64,000 nucleotides of DNA, taken from Chitinophaga sp. GTDB taxonomy: Bacteria > Bacteroidota > Bacteroidia > Chitinophagales > Chitinophagaceae. The stretch lies in assembly GCF_017745275.1 (NCBI RefSeq), contig NZ_JAGHZS010000001.1, positions 62,001 to 126,000 on the forward strand, given 5' to 3'. A program made the position numbers and the translations under genes. This document shows, piece by piece, positions 10,778 to 20,066 of the stretch. Below the pieces are notes generated by a model. That model did no database searches, had not been told where the DNA came from, and saw only the letters and a list, made by a program, of their open reading frames with translations. Every line of letters starts with the position of its first letter. Position 1 is the first letter of the stretch.

Positions 10778-12253
10778 ATGGGTAAACCTACAGGATTCCT
10801 GGAATTTACACGCGAGCTGCCCGGGAAAGCAGACCCCCGGGAAAGGGTTGGCCACTATAATGAATTTGTAGAACGCTTTCCTGATAACAAGCTAAATCAG
10901 CAGGCCGCCCGCTGCATGAACTGCGGCGTGCCTTTCTGCCACAGCGGATGCCCGCTGGGAAATGTGATACCGGAATTCAATGACTCCGTGTATCGCCAGG
11001 ACTGGAAAGAAGCGTACGATATTCTTACTTCTACCAATAATTTCCCGGAGTTTACCGGACGTATTTGTCCGGCGCCCTGCGAAAGCGCTTGTGTACTGGG
11101 TATTAACCAGCCACCGGTAGCTATTGAAGAAATAGAAAGACATATTATTGAAGTTGCTTTCGATAAAGGATTAGTACAGGCCAAAGCGCCCCGCGTACGT
11201 ACCGGCAAAAAGATTGCTGTTATTGGCTCCGGTCCTGCGGGTCTGGCGGCAGCAGCACAATTAAACTATGCCGGCCATACCGTTACCGTTTTTGAACGGG
11301 ATGATGCGCCAGGCGGACTTTTACGCTATGGTATTCCGGACTTCAAGCTGGAAAAATGGGTGATTGACCGTCGGGTGAAGCTGATGGAAGAAGAAGGAGT
11401 AGTATTCCAATGCAACGCCAATGTAGGCGTAAACGTTAGTACCAATGACCTGTTGAGAGAATACAACGCCATTGTACTCGCCGGCGGATCCACTATTCCC
11501 CGCGACCTGCCAATTGCCGGCCGTGAACTGAAAGGCATCCATTATGCCATGGACTTCCTGAAACAACAGAACAAAAGAGTCAGCGATAAAACAGTAGATG
11601 GCAACGACATCTGGGCAACCGGAAAGAATGTAATTGTCATTGGTGGTGGAGATACCGGTTCCGACTGCGTAGGTACCAGCAACCGTCATGGTGCTGCCAG
11701 TATTACACAACTGGAGCTGCTTCCAAAACCGCCGGGCGAGCGCACTCCGTATATGCCCTGGCCTACTTATCCAATGATATTAAAAACTTCCTCTTCTCAT
11801 GAAGAAGGAGCCGACCGTAAATGGGCCATCGCTACCAAATCCTTTATAGGAGATGAGAACGGTAACCTGAAAGCCTTACGCCTGGTAGACCTCCAATGGA
11901 CCGCCAGTGCTGATGGCAGACCAGCCAAATTCACTGAAATCCCTGGATCTGAAAGAGATGTACCTTGCGAACTGGCGCTCCTGGCGATGGGCTTCGTACA
12001 TCCGCAGCATACCGGCTTGCTGGATCAGCTGGAAGTAGAAAAAGATGAACGCGGTAACGTAAAAGCTACCGAAAAAGATTACCTGACGTCCATTCCTAAA
12101 GTGTTTACTGCCGGCGATATGCGCCGCGGACAATCACTGGTGGTATGGGCAATAAGCGAAGGGCGCGAGTGTGCGAGAAAAGTGGATGAATTCCTGATGG
12201 GTAGCTCCCAATTAGAAAGTAAAGACCATTCCTTACAGGCCATGGCATTGTAA
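10778..12253 (+). CDS. gltD: Glutamate synthase small subunit
   Basis: Small subunit of NADPH-GOGAT; passes electrons from NADPH through FAD and Fe-S centres to GltB. 491 residues. The N-terminal Fe-S region has CMNCGVPFCHSGCPLGN and ICPAPCESACVLG; the FAD-binding motif is VIGSGPAGLAAAAQL, and the NADPH-binding motif is VIGGGDTGSDCVG, with the terminal TAGDMRRGQSLVVWAI typical of the family. ATG 10778 is chosen over the upstream TTG 10748 because a GTGGAGG ribosome binding site lies 7 bases before it. Operon with gltB. Confidence 0.97.
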   Translation: MGKPTGFLEFTRELPGKADPRERVGHYNEFVERFPDNKLNQQAARCMNCGVPFCHSGCPLGNVIPEFNDSVYRQDWKEAYDILTSTNNFPEFTGRICPAPCESACVLGINQPPVAIEEIERHIIEVAFDKGLVQAKAPRVRTGKKIAVIGSGPAGLAAAAQLNYAGHTVTVFERDDAPGGLLRYGIPDFKLEKWVIDRRVKLMEEEGVVFQCNANVGVNVSTNDLLREYNAIVLAGGSTIPRDLPIAGRELKGIHYAMDFLKQQNKRVSDKTVDGNDIWATGKNVIVIGGGDTGSDCVGTSNRHGAASITQLELLPKPPGERTPYMPWPTYPMILKTSSSHEEGADRKWAIATKSFIGDENGNLKALRLVDLQWTASADGRPAKFTEIPGSERDVPCELALLAMGFVHPQHTGLLDQLEVEKDERGNVKATEKDYLTSIPKVFTAGDMRRGQSLVVWAISEGRECARKVDEFLMGSSQLESKDHSLQAMAL

Positions 12254-12303
12254 TTAAATTTTTTCTCATAAGCAGGTTTAGATTTTGTTGTAACCTTCAG
12301 CCG

Positions 12304-12336
12304 GGCCGGGTTTTTACCCGGCCTATATTTTTTTAA
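12304..12336 (+). terminator. Intrinsic terminator of gltBD
   Basis: GGCCGGG (12304-12310) pairs with CCCGGCC (12317-12323) around a six-base loop and is followed by a T-rich run (TATATTTTTTT). Confidence 0.85.
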
Positions 12337-12380
12337 ATTTTGTCTATCTTCGGGGCTGTTAACATCTACATCCCTGTACA

Positions 12381-13010
12381 ATGAAGCATTTATCCCTTAT
12401 AGTATCGTTGTTGATATTGCCGTGCAGTATCCTGGCCCAAACACATAAGAATTACAGAAGTTCAAAAAACATTGAAACCCTCCAGTCCAATACAGTTACA
12501 AAGAATTATAAGTCCTTGCTGATCGTTGGTTCCGGCTCTATGGCCAGCAGAAAATTTATTCACGATATTATTTATGAACTGGATAAGCAACTGGCCGACT
12601 ATGCCATCTCCTATAATTATATCTACCTGGGTGCTGAGGATGCCGTGATTAACGACAATCTTAAAAAAAGCGTGTTATCCGGTAAGTATGATGCCATCCT
12701 CATGATCACTCCTCTCCGGTCAACACAACAAACTATCGTCTATAGCAATCAATCCCCTCCTTCAACAATGCGAATGCCAGACGGTAGCGTTATATCAGCA
12801 CCGGCAAATCCTTATCCCTATCGTGTTGAGGACCGTTTATTAGAAAAAGTGGAGCTACAGGTCAGAGAAAACCTGGATAGCGAACCAGTTTGGCGTGGTA
12901 TGCTCCAAACCGATATCAGACAGGATGCACAGAAAGTATTTGTAGGCATCAGCCGCAACCTGATAGCTGAAATGCAGGAAAATAAGTTGATCTCCGACAC
13001 TAAAAAATAG
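12381..13010 (+). CDS. Exported protein of unknown function
   Basis: 209 residues, not recognised. A signal peptide ends in CSILAQ at about residue 20. The mature part starts with a polar stretch and then a beta-strand/loop YKSLLIVGSGSMASRKF that resembles a nucleotide-binding turn, followed by helices and a strand YDAILMITPL. Together these could be a small alpha/beta fold in the periplasm. A MRMPDGS..SAPANPYPYRVEDR region sits before the C-terminal helix, which contains Ile/Leu/Glu heptad-like spacing. It stands alone after the gltBD terminator. I assign no function. Confidence 0.7.
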   Translation: MKHLSLIVSLLILPCSILAQTHKNYRSSKNIETLQSNTVTKNYKSLLIVGSGSMASRKFIHDIIYELDKQLADYAISYNYIYLGAEDAVINDNLKKSVLSGKYDAILMITPLRSTQQTIVYSNQSPPSTMRMPDGSVISAPANPYPYRVEDRLLEKVELQVRENLDSEPVWRGMLQTDIRQDAQKVFVGISRNLIAEMQENKLISDTKK

Positions 13011-13113
13011 TTATCCACAAAATCAGCGATACAATTACCATCTCAGCAGAAGAAATAAGTCTGTTCAGCTATTTCTGCTAATCACCTCCTCGTAAACCCA
13101 ATACATTTGTTTC

Positions 13114-13740
13114 ATGATGAAACAATGGGGATGCTTCTGGAGCTTTTTATTACTGGCGTTTGCAGCAACGGCGCAGCAACCTCAGCATGCGGTGTTCATT
13201 ACAGGTAACCCTCCACTGAAAAAAGGCCTGTATAAAACCTTTGAAGAGTTTCAACATAACAGCCCCTCTGAAGAAGGCGACCTCGTTATCAAAAACCGCA
13301 GCTCCGCCGCACAAATCTATCTGCTGGCTAATAGAAATGAACTGGTACTCCGAGATGGTGCCGGCCGGGAACATAAAGTGAAAAACTATTGGGGCTTCTG
13401 TGATGGCTTTAATATTTACATCAGAGACAACGGGCTCAATAAGATAGAAGAAACCGGCTATTACTGCATTTATACCCTGCATGGCATCCAACCTTCCCGT
13501 AATTATCTCAACCAGGCCGATATGACAACAAACAGTATCAGTAGCCCGGTGATATTTAAAAAAGTACTGAATGTGGTCACCGGGCAAATACTGGATTTAT
13601 CTGCCTATAACCTGAAAAAATACATTCTTCCCCAGGACAGTGTATTACTCGACCAATTCCGGGCGGATAAAGAAAAAAGAGAGCAGTTGGAGTATTACAT
13701 TTATCGGTTTAATGAACGGAATAAGCCTGTGCTGAAGTGA
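13114..13740 (+). CDS. Exported protein of unknown function
   Basis: 208 residues, not recognised. The N terminus is a signal peptide (MMKQWGCFWSFLLLAFAATAQ) with a Bacteroidota-type cleavage before QQP. The mature chain begins with VFITGNPPLKKGLYKTFEEF, a pattern I have seen in uncharacterised Chitinophagaceae exported proteins. It contains an aromatic-rich middle (NYWGFCDGFNIYI) and a charged C-terminal helix. A TACATTTG sequence at 13102-13109 matches the Bacteroidota -7 element but lies only 4 bases before the ATG, which would make the message nearly leaderless, so its role is doubtful. Confidence 0.7.
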   Translation: MMKQWGCFWSFLLLAFAATAQQPQHAVFITGNPPLKKGLYKTFEEFQHNSPSEEGDLVIKNRSSAAQIYLLANRNELVLRDGAGREHKVKNYWGFCDGFNIYIRDNGLNKIEETGYYCIYTLHGIQPSRNYLNQADMTTNSISSPVIFKKVLNVVTGQILDLSAYNLKKYILPQDSVLLDQFRADKEKREQLEYYIYRFNERNKPVLK

Positions 13741-13834
13741 CTCTCCCTGATAATTAGCTAATGCCGATACGATCTGATTTATATCCTTTTGATCATGTTT
13801 GAACCTCGTTAACCAAAGCCATATTTACTGCCCC

Positions 13835-13864
13835 TACTTTTGCATTTCACAATATTGTGAAATG
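13835..13864 (+). promoter_or_regulatory. dinD promoter -7 element and 22-bp palindromic operator
   Basis: TACTTTTG at 13835-13842 matches the Bacteroidota -7 consensus TAnnTTTG. Directly behind it, at 13843-13864, is a perfect 22-bp palindrome CATTTCACAATATTGTGAAATG that covers the expected transcription start. It ends 20 bases before the dinD ATG. This geometry fits a repressor operator. No good -33 TTTG at 19-20 bp spacing is visible. Confidence 0.65.
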
Positions 13865-13884
13865 ATTTTAAACATTTTCTTTTC

Positions 13885-14727
13885 ATGAAAAAAGAATTGA
13901 TTGAAGCGCTGTTTGCTCAATTTGAGCAAGCCCGTTACGACCACAAAGATGTTGAATGCTGGAGTGCCAGGGAGCTCCAACCCATTCTTGGATATCTAAG
14001 ATGGGAAAACTTTTTTAAGGTTATTGAAAAAGCAAAAATTGCTTGTGAAAACAGCGGTGTCGCTATTTCTGATCATTTTCGTGACGTCACGAAAACGATC
14101 GATGTTCCGAAGGGAGGTAAAAGAAACTTACAGGATATGGTCCTTACCCGTTACGCCTGTTATCTCATCGCCCAGAATGGAGATGCCCAAAAAGACCCCA
14201 TTGCCTTTGCTCAAACTTATTTTGCTGTGCAAACCCGTAAACAGGAGATTATTGAAAAACGGTTGTTGGATATCGAACGTATCAACGCTCGTGAAAAATT
14301 GTCCACATCTGAAAAAATCTTATCCAGCATCTTGTATGAAAGAGGGGTTGATGAAAAAGGATTCGCCAACATCCGCTCCAAAGGAGACCAGGCTTTATTC
14401 GGCGGATTCAATACCCGTGATATGAAGAAACGATTGATGGTGCCGGATAACAGGCCCCTCGCTGATTTTTTACCCACCCTGACCATCAAGGCCAAGGACT
14501 TTGCAACAGAGCTCACTTCTCATAACGTGGTGGAAAAAGACCTGGAAGGAGAGCCCGACATCACTGACGAACATGTAGATAATAATTCCGCGGTCAGAAA
14601 AATACTACTGGAAAGAGGCGTAAAACCAGAAACCCTTCCTCCGGCAGAAGATGTGGATAAAGTAAAAAAACGAATCAAAAAAGAAGATAAACATGCCTTA
14701 AACGAGGGCACACGAAAAGAAGAATAA
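13885..14727 (+). CDS. dinD: DNA damage-inducible protein D homologue
   Basis: Homologue of E. coli DinD, an SOS-induced protein that inhibits RecA-mediated strand exchange. 280 residues, similar to the E. coli length (274). The N-terminal half has the BRO-N/Kila-like family pattern VECWSARELQPILGY, FFKVIEKAKIACENSG, DMVLTRYACYLIAQNGD and FAQTYFAVQTRKQEI. The C-terminal half has the DinD-specific GDQALFGGFNT and a Lys/Glu-rich tail. It is monocistronic. The palindrome immediately upstream suggests it is repressed until damage or another signal; whether the repressor is LexA is not shown by the sequence. Confidence 0.9.
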   Translation: MKKELIEALFAQFEQARYDHKDVECWSARELQPILGYLRWENFFKVIEKAKIACENSGVAISDHFRDVTKTIDVPKGGKRNLQDMVLTRYACYLIAQNGDAQKDPIAFAQTYFAVQTRKQEIIEKRLLDIERINAREKLSTSEKILSSILYERGVDEKGFANIRSKGDQALFGGFNTRDMKKRLMVPDNRPLADFLPTLTIKAKDFATELTSHNVVEKDLEGEPDITDEHVDNNSAVRKILLERGVKPETLPPAEDVDKVKKRIKKEDKHALNEGTRKEE

Positions 14728-14996
14728 TTAATTCCTATACCCGTCCGATCCATCTGTTTTCCGCCAACCTGTGCATTTTCCTACTCACCTCAATCGCAGC
14801 ATCTTTCCAAAAAATAGTGTGTCCGTTACCGTATTTGACGTATTCTTGCATTAACTATTATTCCCGATACCCCCTCAGGTATGGATTTTGTTGTTCCCCG
14901 AAGGCATGCGCCCCGGTTAAACTATCCTGCCGGTGAAGTAAACCATAAACGTGCTTTTACGTTTATATTCAATAATCGACTTTGTAATACATCATA
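14728..14996. other. Intergenic region with a small hairpin before tamB
   Basis: Mostly unremarkable. An 8-bp stem (14945-14952 with 14959-14966, loop GCTTTT) lies 30 bases before the tamB start. No terminator for dinD and no convincing promoter were found. Confidence 0.35.
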
Positions 14997-17900
14997 GTGA
15001 CAGAACCAGCAGAAACCGGAGAAAAACGTAGCCGCCCCTGGTGGCGATGGCTTTTATGGATAATTGTTGCGGTGCTTCTTTTGCCCGTAATGGCGGTGCT
15101 ATTGTTACAACTCGATGGCGTACAAAGTTATTTAAGAGAACAGGGAGAAATATACCTGCGTAAAAAGCTACATACCAAAGTCCAGATCGGTTATCTGCGG
15201 GCCAGAGGCTGGCAATACCTCGAACTCCGCAACGTATATGTGGCAGATACCGCCAATCAGGCACTTCTTTATAGCGGCACCCTGAAAGTACATTACAACC
15301 TGCTGTCACTTATTAACAATGAACTTAGAATAGATAAGCTCGACTGGGATACCGTGTTGATCAATGTGTATAAGCACCCGGGCGACTCTGCTTTTAACTT
15401 CCAGTTTGCCATCAATGCCTTTGTAAGTCCATCTGCCAAACCAGATACGCTTGCACCAGAAACAGGTACCACCTTGCAGTTCCGGCTGAAAGATATCACA
15501 CTCCGTAAAGTAAAGCTAAGCTACACCGATGCTCCTGGTGGCATGAACGCCGTAGTAACCTGGGACAGCCTGCACATAGATCCGGACGACCTGCTCGTAG
15601 ATGACGGCATCTATGCTTTCAGGGGTATCTCACTGGATGGCCTCAAAGGCTTCTTCCGCCAAAGCTACGTTGGCCCGGCAATAACATCTGCCGCGCCACC
15701 ACCGCCACCAGTCGAAGATACCAATAGTGCTTCGTTGCACCTGCTTCTCAAAAAACTACAAATCAGTAATAGTAGCTTCGTTTATTCCGATGAGGGCAGT
15801 GGCATTTCCACCGCCTGGAATATCGCCAGTCTATTGCTCCGAAACAGTAGCATCGATCAGGACTCTACCCACATACAAGTGGGCGATCTCACCATTGGCA
15901 GCACTACCGGCCTGGTGATGATGGTACCGGGAAAAGATACCGTTCCTGCTGCACCAAAAGATACCACCCCCAATACCTGGCAGGTTTTTGCAACACAAGT
16001 CAACCTCGACAAACTGGCTGTTAAATACGATAACGGCGGCCCGGCTCCTAAAGCCGCGGGGCCTGACCCGGATTATAATCACCTCATGCTGACCCGCTTC
16101 TCCGGAAAAATTAATAATCTCCGGTATAAGCCCGATAGTATTATGGTGGATATAAAATCGCTCACTGCACAGGATAAATCCGGCTTTACTATCCGCAAAG
16201 CTAATATGGATGTGCTGTTTACGCCGCATACCCTGGCACTGCGCAACTTCCTGCTGCAAACCAACAAAAGTATTCTCCGTAAACAAATCACGATTACCGT
16301 TCCTTCCTGGTCCGGTATTTCCGATAGGCTAGACCAGTTGGGCCTCGACGCTAACCTCGACTCCGTACACGTGTCGCTGGGAGAATGGCTTCCTTTTGTG
16401 CCCGATGCCCGGAAAAATAAATCATTTGCGCCACTATGGAATAAGGAGCTAACGCTGGCGGCTATACTAAAAGGTACCCTGGGCGATTTAAACATCAAAC
16501 AATTATTCATCACCGACCACCAGGGAAATCTCATTAAAGCAGATAATGGCCAGGTACAACACGCCACCAATCCGGATCTGCTTAGCGCCAATTTACCCAA
16601 TCTCTATATCCAGTCTGGTAACAAAGCTCTTCGTTCCTGGCTGCCGGCAGGCACCTTGCCGGATACACCACGCCTGCCGGAAAACATGCTCATCACCGGT
16701 ATGTTCAAAGGAGGCATGAAAGACCTGGTTACCCAGTTACAACTTAAAAGCGATTACGCCAACGCTACCGTTAATGCGCATCTTATCAATATAACAGACA
16801 GTATTCGCAGTAGCTATACAGTAAGTGTTCCCTACTTCCGGGCTCATCCCGGTATCATGCTATATGATACCACCTATGGCTGGATGTCCGGAAAACTGAG
16901 CGCTACCGGGCAAGGCTATACGTTGAAACAAATGGCCGCCAAAGCTGCTATCCAGTTGAGCGAAGCTACCTATAACGCATATACGTATCATGACGTCAAC
17001 GTAAATGCCGGCATCAATAACGGCAATTTCGACGCACAGGGAGAAAGCGCCGATAGCAGCATTACCGCCACCTTCAATGTTAGCGGCCAGTTGATAGATA
17101 CCACTATTCAAGGGCTTAAAGTGGATATGGACCTGGCTAAAGCAGATCTGTACGCCACGCACTGGTACACCGAACCATTAACCATTCAGGGGAAGGTAAT
17201 TGCTGACTTCAACAGTATTGAACCGGAACGCATTGAAGGCAGCGCCTTTTTAACCAACTGGAAAATTGCTACCAATGAACAGGTATTTCCACTGGATAGT
17301 ATTGCGCTGGTGGCGAAATATGATGATCAGCAATATATCAGCCTGAAAAGCCCGTTTGGCCCCATCAATGCTTACGGGCATATGGACTATAGAAAAATAG
17401 CCGGCGCATTTACCGGCATCATCAACAAGCCGTTACTGCCGCCGGATTCTACTAACATCATAAAAATTCCAGGCGGACAAACACTGGCCTGGAACGCTTC
17501 CCTGATATGGCCTAAAAGCCTACAGGCAATGCTACCCACCCTGCACATGCAGGTTCCGTTGGTAGTGGATGGTCGTTTAAACAGCGACAGTAGCCTGCTG
17601 ATACTGCATGCTAATTTGCCTAAAGTAAGTTATGATTCTATCCAGGTAGATAGCCTCCGCTTTTTTGCACGCATCCTGGATACTGCCATGCTAACCAACA
17701 TCTCACTGGCCCACATGCAGCATCCTACATTTCCGCTGCAACATACCTTTCTCAGGGCCACCGCCAATACTGGCGTTGTAGATTTTAATCTTCAGCTGGA
17801 TGACGTAAATAGAAAACCTAAATATAAACTGGGTGGTATCTTCACATTCCTGAAAGACAATGCCATGGAGCTTTCGTTAAAGCCCGGCCTGTTGCTCAAC

Positions 17901-20066
17901 AAGCAACTCTGGACAGTAGCTGATGATAATATACTGCGTATAAAACATGGCGCACCGGATACTGCCAATATCAAACTGTCGCATGGAGAGCAATCCATCC
18001 AGGTAGCTACACAGCCTGATACTGGTACCGTACCGGCATTACTGGCGAATATTAAAAACTTCCAGTTGTCTACCATCACGGGGCTACTCGCCACTGATAC
18101 CTTACTCGCCAATGGTACACTAAATGCAGAAGCAACGGTACACAACTGGGATAAATCTCCCCTTATACATGCTATACTGAAAGTAGACAGCCTAACGGTT
18201 AAGAATACACACATGGGTACACTGGATGCCAATGTGGAAAATACTGGCCCAGGCCAATACAAACTGATAGCGGGATTAAATGGCAACGACAATGATATTA
18301 AAGTAGAAGGGACCTACGATAGCACCATCAATGCCCAACTCAACGTCAATAAACTGAGTATGGCAGCCCTGGAACCCTTTACCATGGGAAGCGTCACACA
18401 CATGTCGGGCAGCGCGGATGGGCAATTTAATATTTCCGGCACCACAGCAGCGCCTAAAGTAACAGGCAGCCTCCATTTCGATAATGCTACCGGCATGGTG
18501 ACCATGATTGGCAGCACCTTCCACCTGCCGGATGAAGATATCGTGATCGACGAAAAAGGTTTCCAGCTCAACAACCTGGTGGTGGCCGACAGCGCCAACA
18601 ACGAACTGGTAGTGAATGGCCGTATCAATACAAAGAACTTTACCCGCTACTTCTTTAACCTGGATGTTACGGCTGATAATTTTATGGCTTTAGGTCGCCA
18701 GCAAAATCCTGATCAATGGATTTACGGCCCGGCCTATATAGATAGCAAAGTGAAAATCCGCGGCTCGCTGGATCTTCCAAGGATTGACGCTACGGTAAAA
18801 CTCCGCGATAAATCCAGTGTTACCATGACGCTGCCACAGGATGAACCCAGCCTGGCCAGCAGGGAAGGCATCGTAGAATTTGTAGACCTTTCTAATCCGA
18901 TCGACTCTGCACTCCAGGCAAAACTGGACAGCCTCAAATATCAGACGACGCGGTTGAAGGGCATGTACTTGTCTGGTAACCTCGACATCACGCCGGAGTC
19001 TATCATTAAAATCATCATCGATGCACAAAATGGCGACTATGTACAGGCAAAAGGTACCGCCAGCATCAACGCTACACTGGACCCCAGCAGCAAACTCAGC
19101 TTGACCGGCCGTTATGAAATATCGGAAGGTAAGTATGAGATGTCGCTCAATCAACTCATCAAACGCTCTTTCGACATTCAAAAGGGCAGCTTCATCACTT
19201 TTAGTGGTGATGCCACCAATGCAGACCTGGATATTACAGCTAAATACACTGTAAATGCTCCGGCTTATGACCTGGTTTCTGATCAGATGCAAGGCATGAC
19301 AGCAGAAAAGCGAAATACATACAAACAACGGATGCCGTTTGAAGTATACCTGATGATTAAAGGCAACCTGATGAAGCCGGATATCAGCTTCCGTCTTGAC
19401 TTACCGGAAAAAGACAGGAACACCCTTGATGGTACGCCCTATAACAAGTTGAAACAAATTAATCAGTCGCCGTCCGAGCTGAATAAACAGGTAATGGGGC
19501 TGCTGGTACTCAATTCTTTTATTCCGGAAGACCCGATGAGCACCCTCGATGCCGGCAATGGCGGTGGGGTAGGACAAGCCGCTAAAAACAGTGTGAGTAA
19601 AATCCTGTCGCAACAGTTGAATAACCTCGCCGGCAACCTGATTAAAGGGGTGGATCTCAACTTTGACCTGCAAAACCAGCAAGATTATTCCAGTGGTAGT
19701 GCACAGGAAACCACCAACCTGAAAGTCGGCGCCTCCAAGCAGTTATTCAATGATCGTTTAACCGTTTCCGTTGGTTCAAACATCATGTTGCAGGGCAATC
19801 AACAAAATGCCAGTTCCCTGATTGGTGATATCTCAGTAGAATATAAACTTACCCGTGATGGCCGTTACCGGATCCGGGTATATCAAAACAATGATAACAC
19901 CACCGTTATTGACGGACAGGTAGTGGAAACAGGGGTGGCTTTTGCACTGGTAATGGACTATGATGAATTCCGGGAAATTCTTCAACGTTCAAAAGCTCCT
20001 TCCGAAAAGAAAAAAGTACGCAATAAGAAAAAAAATACGACAACACCTGATGCGAATAGGAAATAG
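14997..20066 (+). CDS. tamB: TamB/AsmA-like translocation and assembly protein (DUF490)
   Basis: Very large (1689-residue) inner-membrane-anchored periplasmic protein of the TamB/YhdP bridge family, thought to carry phospholipid between membranes or assist outer-membrane protein insertion. One membrane anchor lies at about residues 18-40 (WWRWLLWIIVAVLLLPVMAVLL). A long beta-rich, Asp/Thr/Ser-rich body follows, and the C-terminal DUF490 domain covers roughly 1250-1650. The tail is very basic (KKKVRNKKKN). The start is GTG at 14997; no ATG is available before the anchor. The last 17 bases overlap the next gene, so the two are translationally linked, matching the TamA partnership. Confidence 0.9.
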   Translation: MTEPAETGEKRSRPWWRWLLWIIVAVLLLPVMAVLLLQLDGVQSYLREQGEIYLRKKLHTKVQIGYLRARGWQYLELRNVYVADTANQALLYSGTLKVHYNLLSLINNELRIDKLDWDTVLINVYKHPGDSAFNFQFAINAFVSPSAKPDTLAPETGTTLQFRLKDITLRKVKLSYTDAPGGMNAVVTWDSLHIDPDDLLVDDGIYAFRGISLDGLKGFFRQSYVGPAITSAAPPPPPVEDTNSASLHLLLKKLQISNSSFVYSDEGSGISTAWNIASLLLRNSSIDQDSTHIQVGDLTIGSTTGLVMMVPGKDTVPAAPKDTTPNTWQVFATQVNLDKLAVKYDNGGPAPKAAGPDPDYNHLMLTRFSGKINNLRYKPDSIMVDIKSLTAQDKSGFTIRKANMDVLFTPHTLALRNFLLQTNKSILRKQITITVPSWSGISDRLDQLGLDANLDSVHVSLGEWLPFVPDARKNKSFAPLWNKELTLAAILKGTLGDLNIKQLFITDHQGNLIKADNGQVQHATNPDLLSANLPNLYIQSGNKALRSWLPAGTLPDTPRLPENMLITGMFKGGMKDLVTQLQLKSDYANATVNAHLINITDSIRSSYTVSVPYFRAHPGIMLYDTTYGWMSGKLSATGQGYTLKQMAAKAAIQLSEATYNAYTYHDVNVNAGINNGNFDAQGESADSSITATFNVSGQLIDTTIQGLKVDMDLAKADLYATHWYTEPLTIQGKVIADFNSIEPERIEGSAFLTNWKIATNEQVFPLDSIALVAKYDDQQYISLKSPFGPINAYGHMDYRKIAGAFTGIINKPLLPPDSTNIIKIPGGQTLAWNASLIWPKSLQAMLPTLHMQVPLVVDGRLNSDSSLLILHANLPKVSYDSIQVDSLRFFARILDTAMLTNISLAHMQHPTFPLQHTFLRATANTGVVDFNLQLDDVNRKPKYKLGGIFTFLKDNAMELSLKPGLLLNKQLWTVADDNILRIKHGAPDTANIKLSHGEQSIQVATQPDTGTVPALLANIKNFQLSTITGLLATDTLLANGTLNAEATVHNWDKSPLIHAILKVDSLTVKNTHMGTLDANVENTGPGQYKLIAGLNGNDNDIKVEGTYDSTINAQLNVNKLSMAALEPFTMGSVTHMSGSADGQFNISGTTAAPKVTGSLHFDNATGMVTMIGSTFHLPDEDIVIDEKGFQLNNLVVADSANNELVVNGRINTKNFTRYFFNLDVTADNFMALGRQQNPDQWIYGPAYIDSKVKIRGSLDLPRIDATVKLRDKSSVTMTLPQDEPSLASREGIVEFVDLSNPIDSALQAKLDSLKYQTTRLKGMYLSGNLDITPESIIKIIIDAQNGDYVQAKGTASINATLDPSSKLSLTGRYEISEGKYEMSLNQLIKRSFDIQKGSFITFSGDATNADLDITAKYTVNAPAYDLVSDQMQGMTAEKRNTYKQRMPFEVYLMIKGNLMKPDISFRLDLPEKDRNTLDGTPYNKLKQINQSPSELNKQVMGLLVLNSFIPEDPMSTLDAGNGGGVGQAAKNSVSKILSQQLNNLAGNLIKGVDLNFDLQNQQDYSSGSAQETTNLKVGASKQLFNDRLTVSVGSNIMLQGNQQNASSLIGDISVEYKLTRDGRYRIRVYQNNDNTTVIDGQVVETGVAFALVMDYDEFREILQRSKAPSEKKKVRNKKKNTTTPDANRK

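Noticed and set aside
13011..13019. Isolated exact DnaA box TTATCCACA
   Set aside because: A single site without neighbours; expected by chance and not evidence for an origin there.
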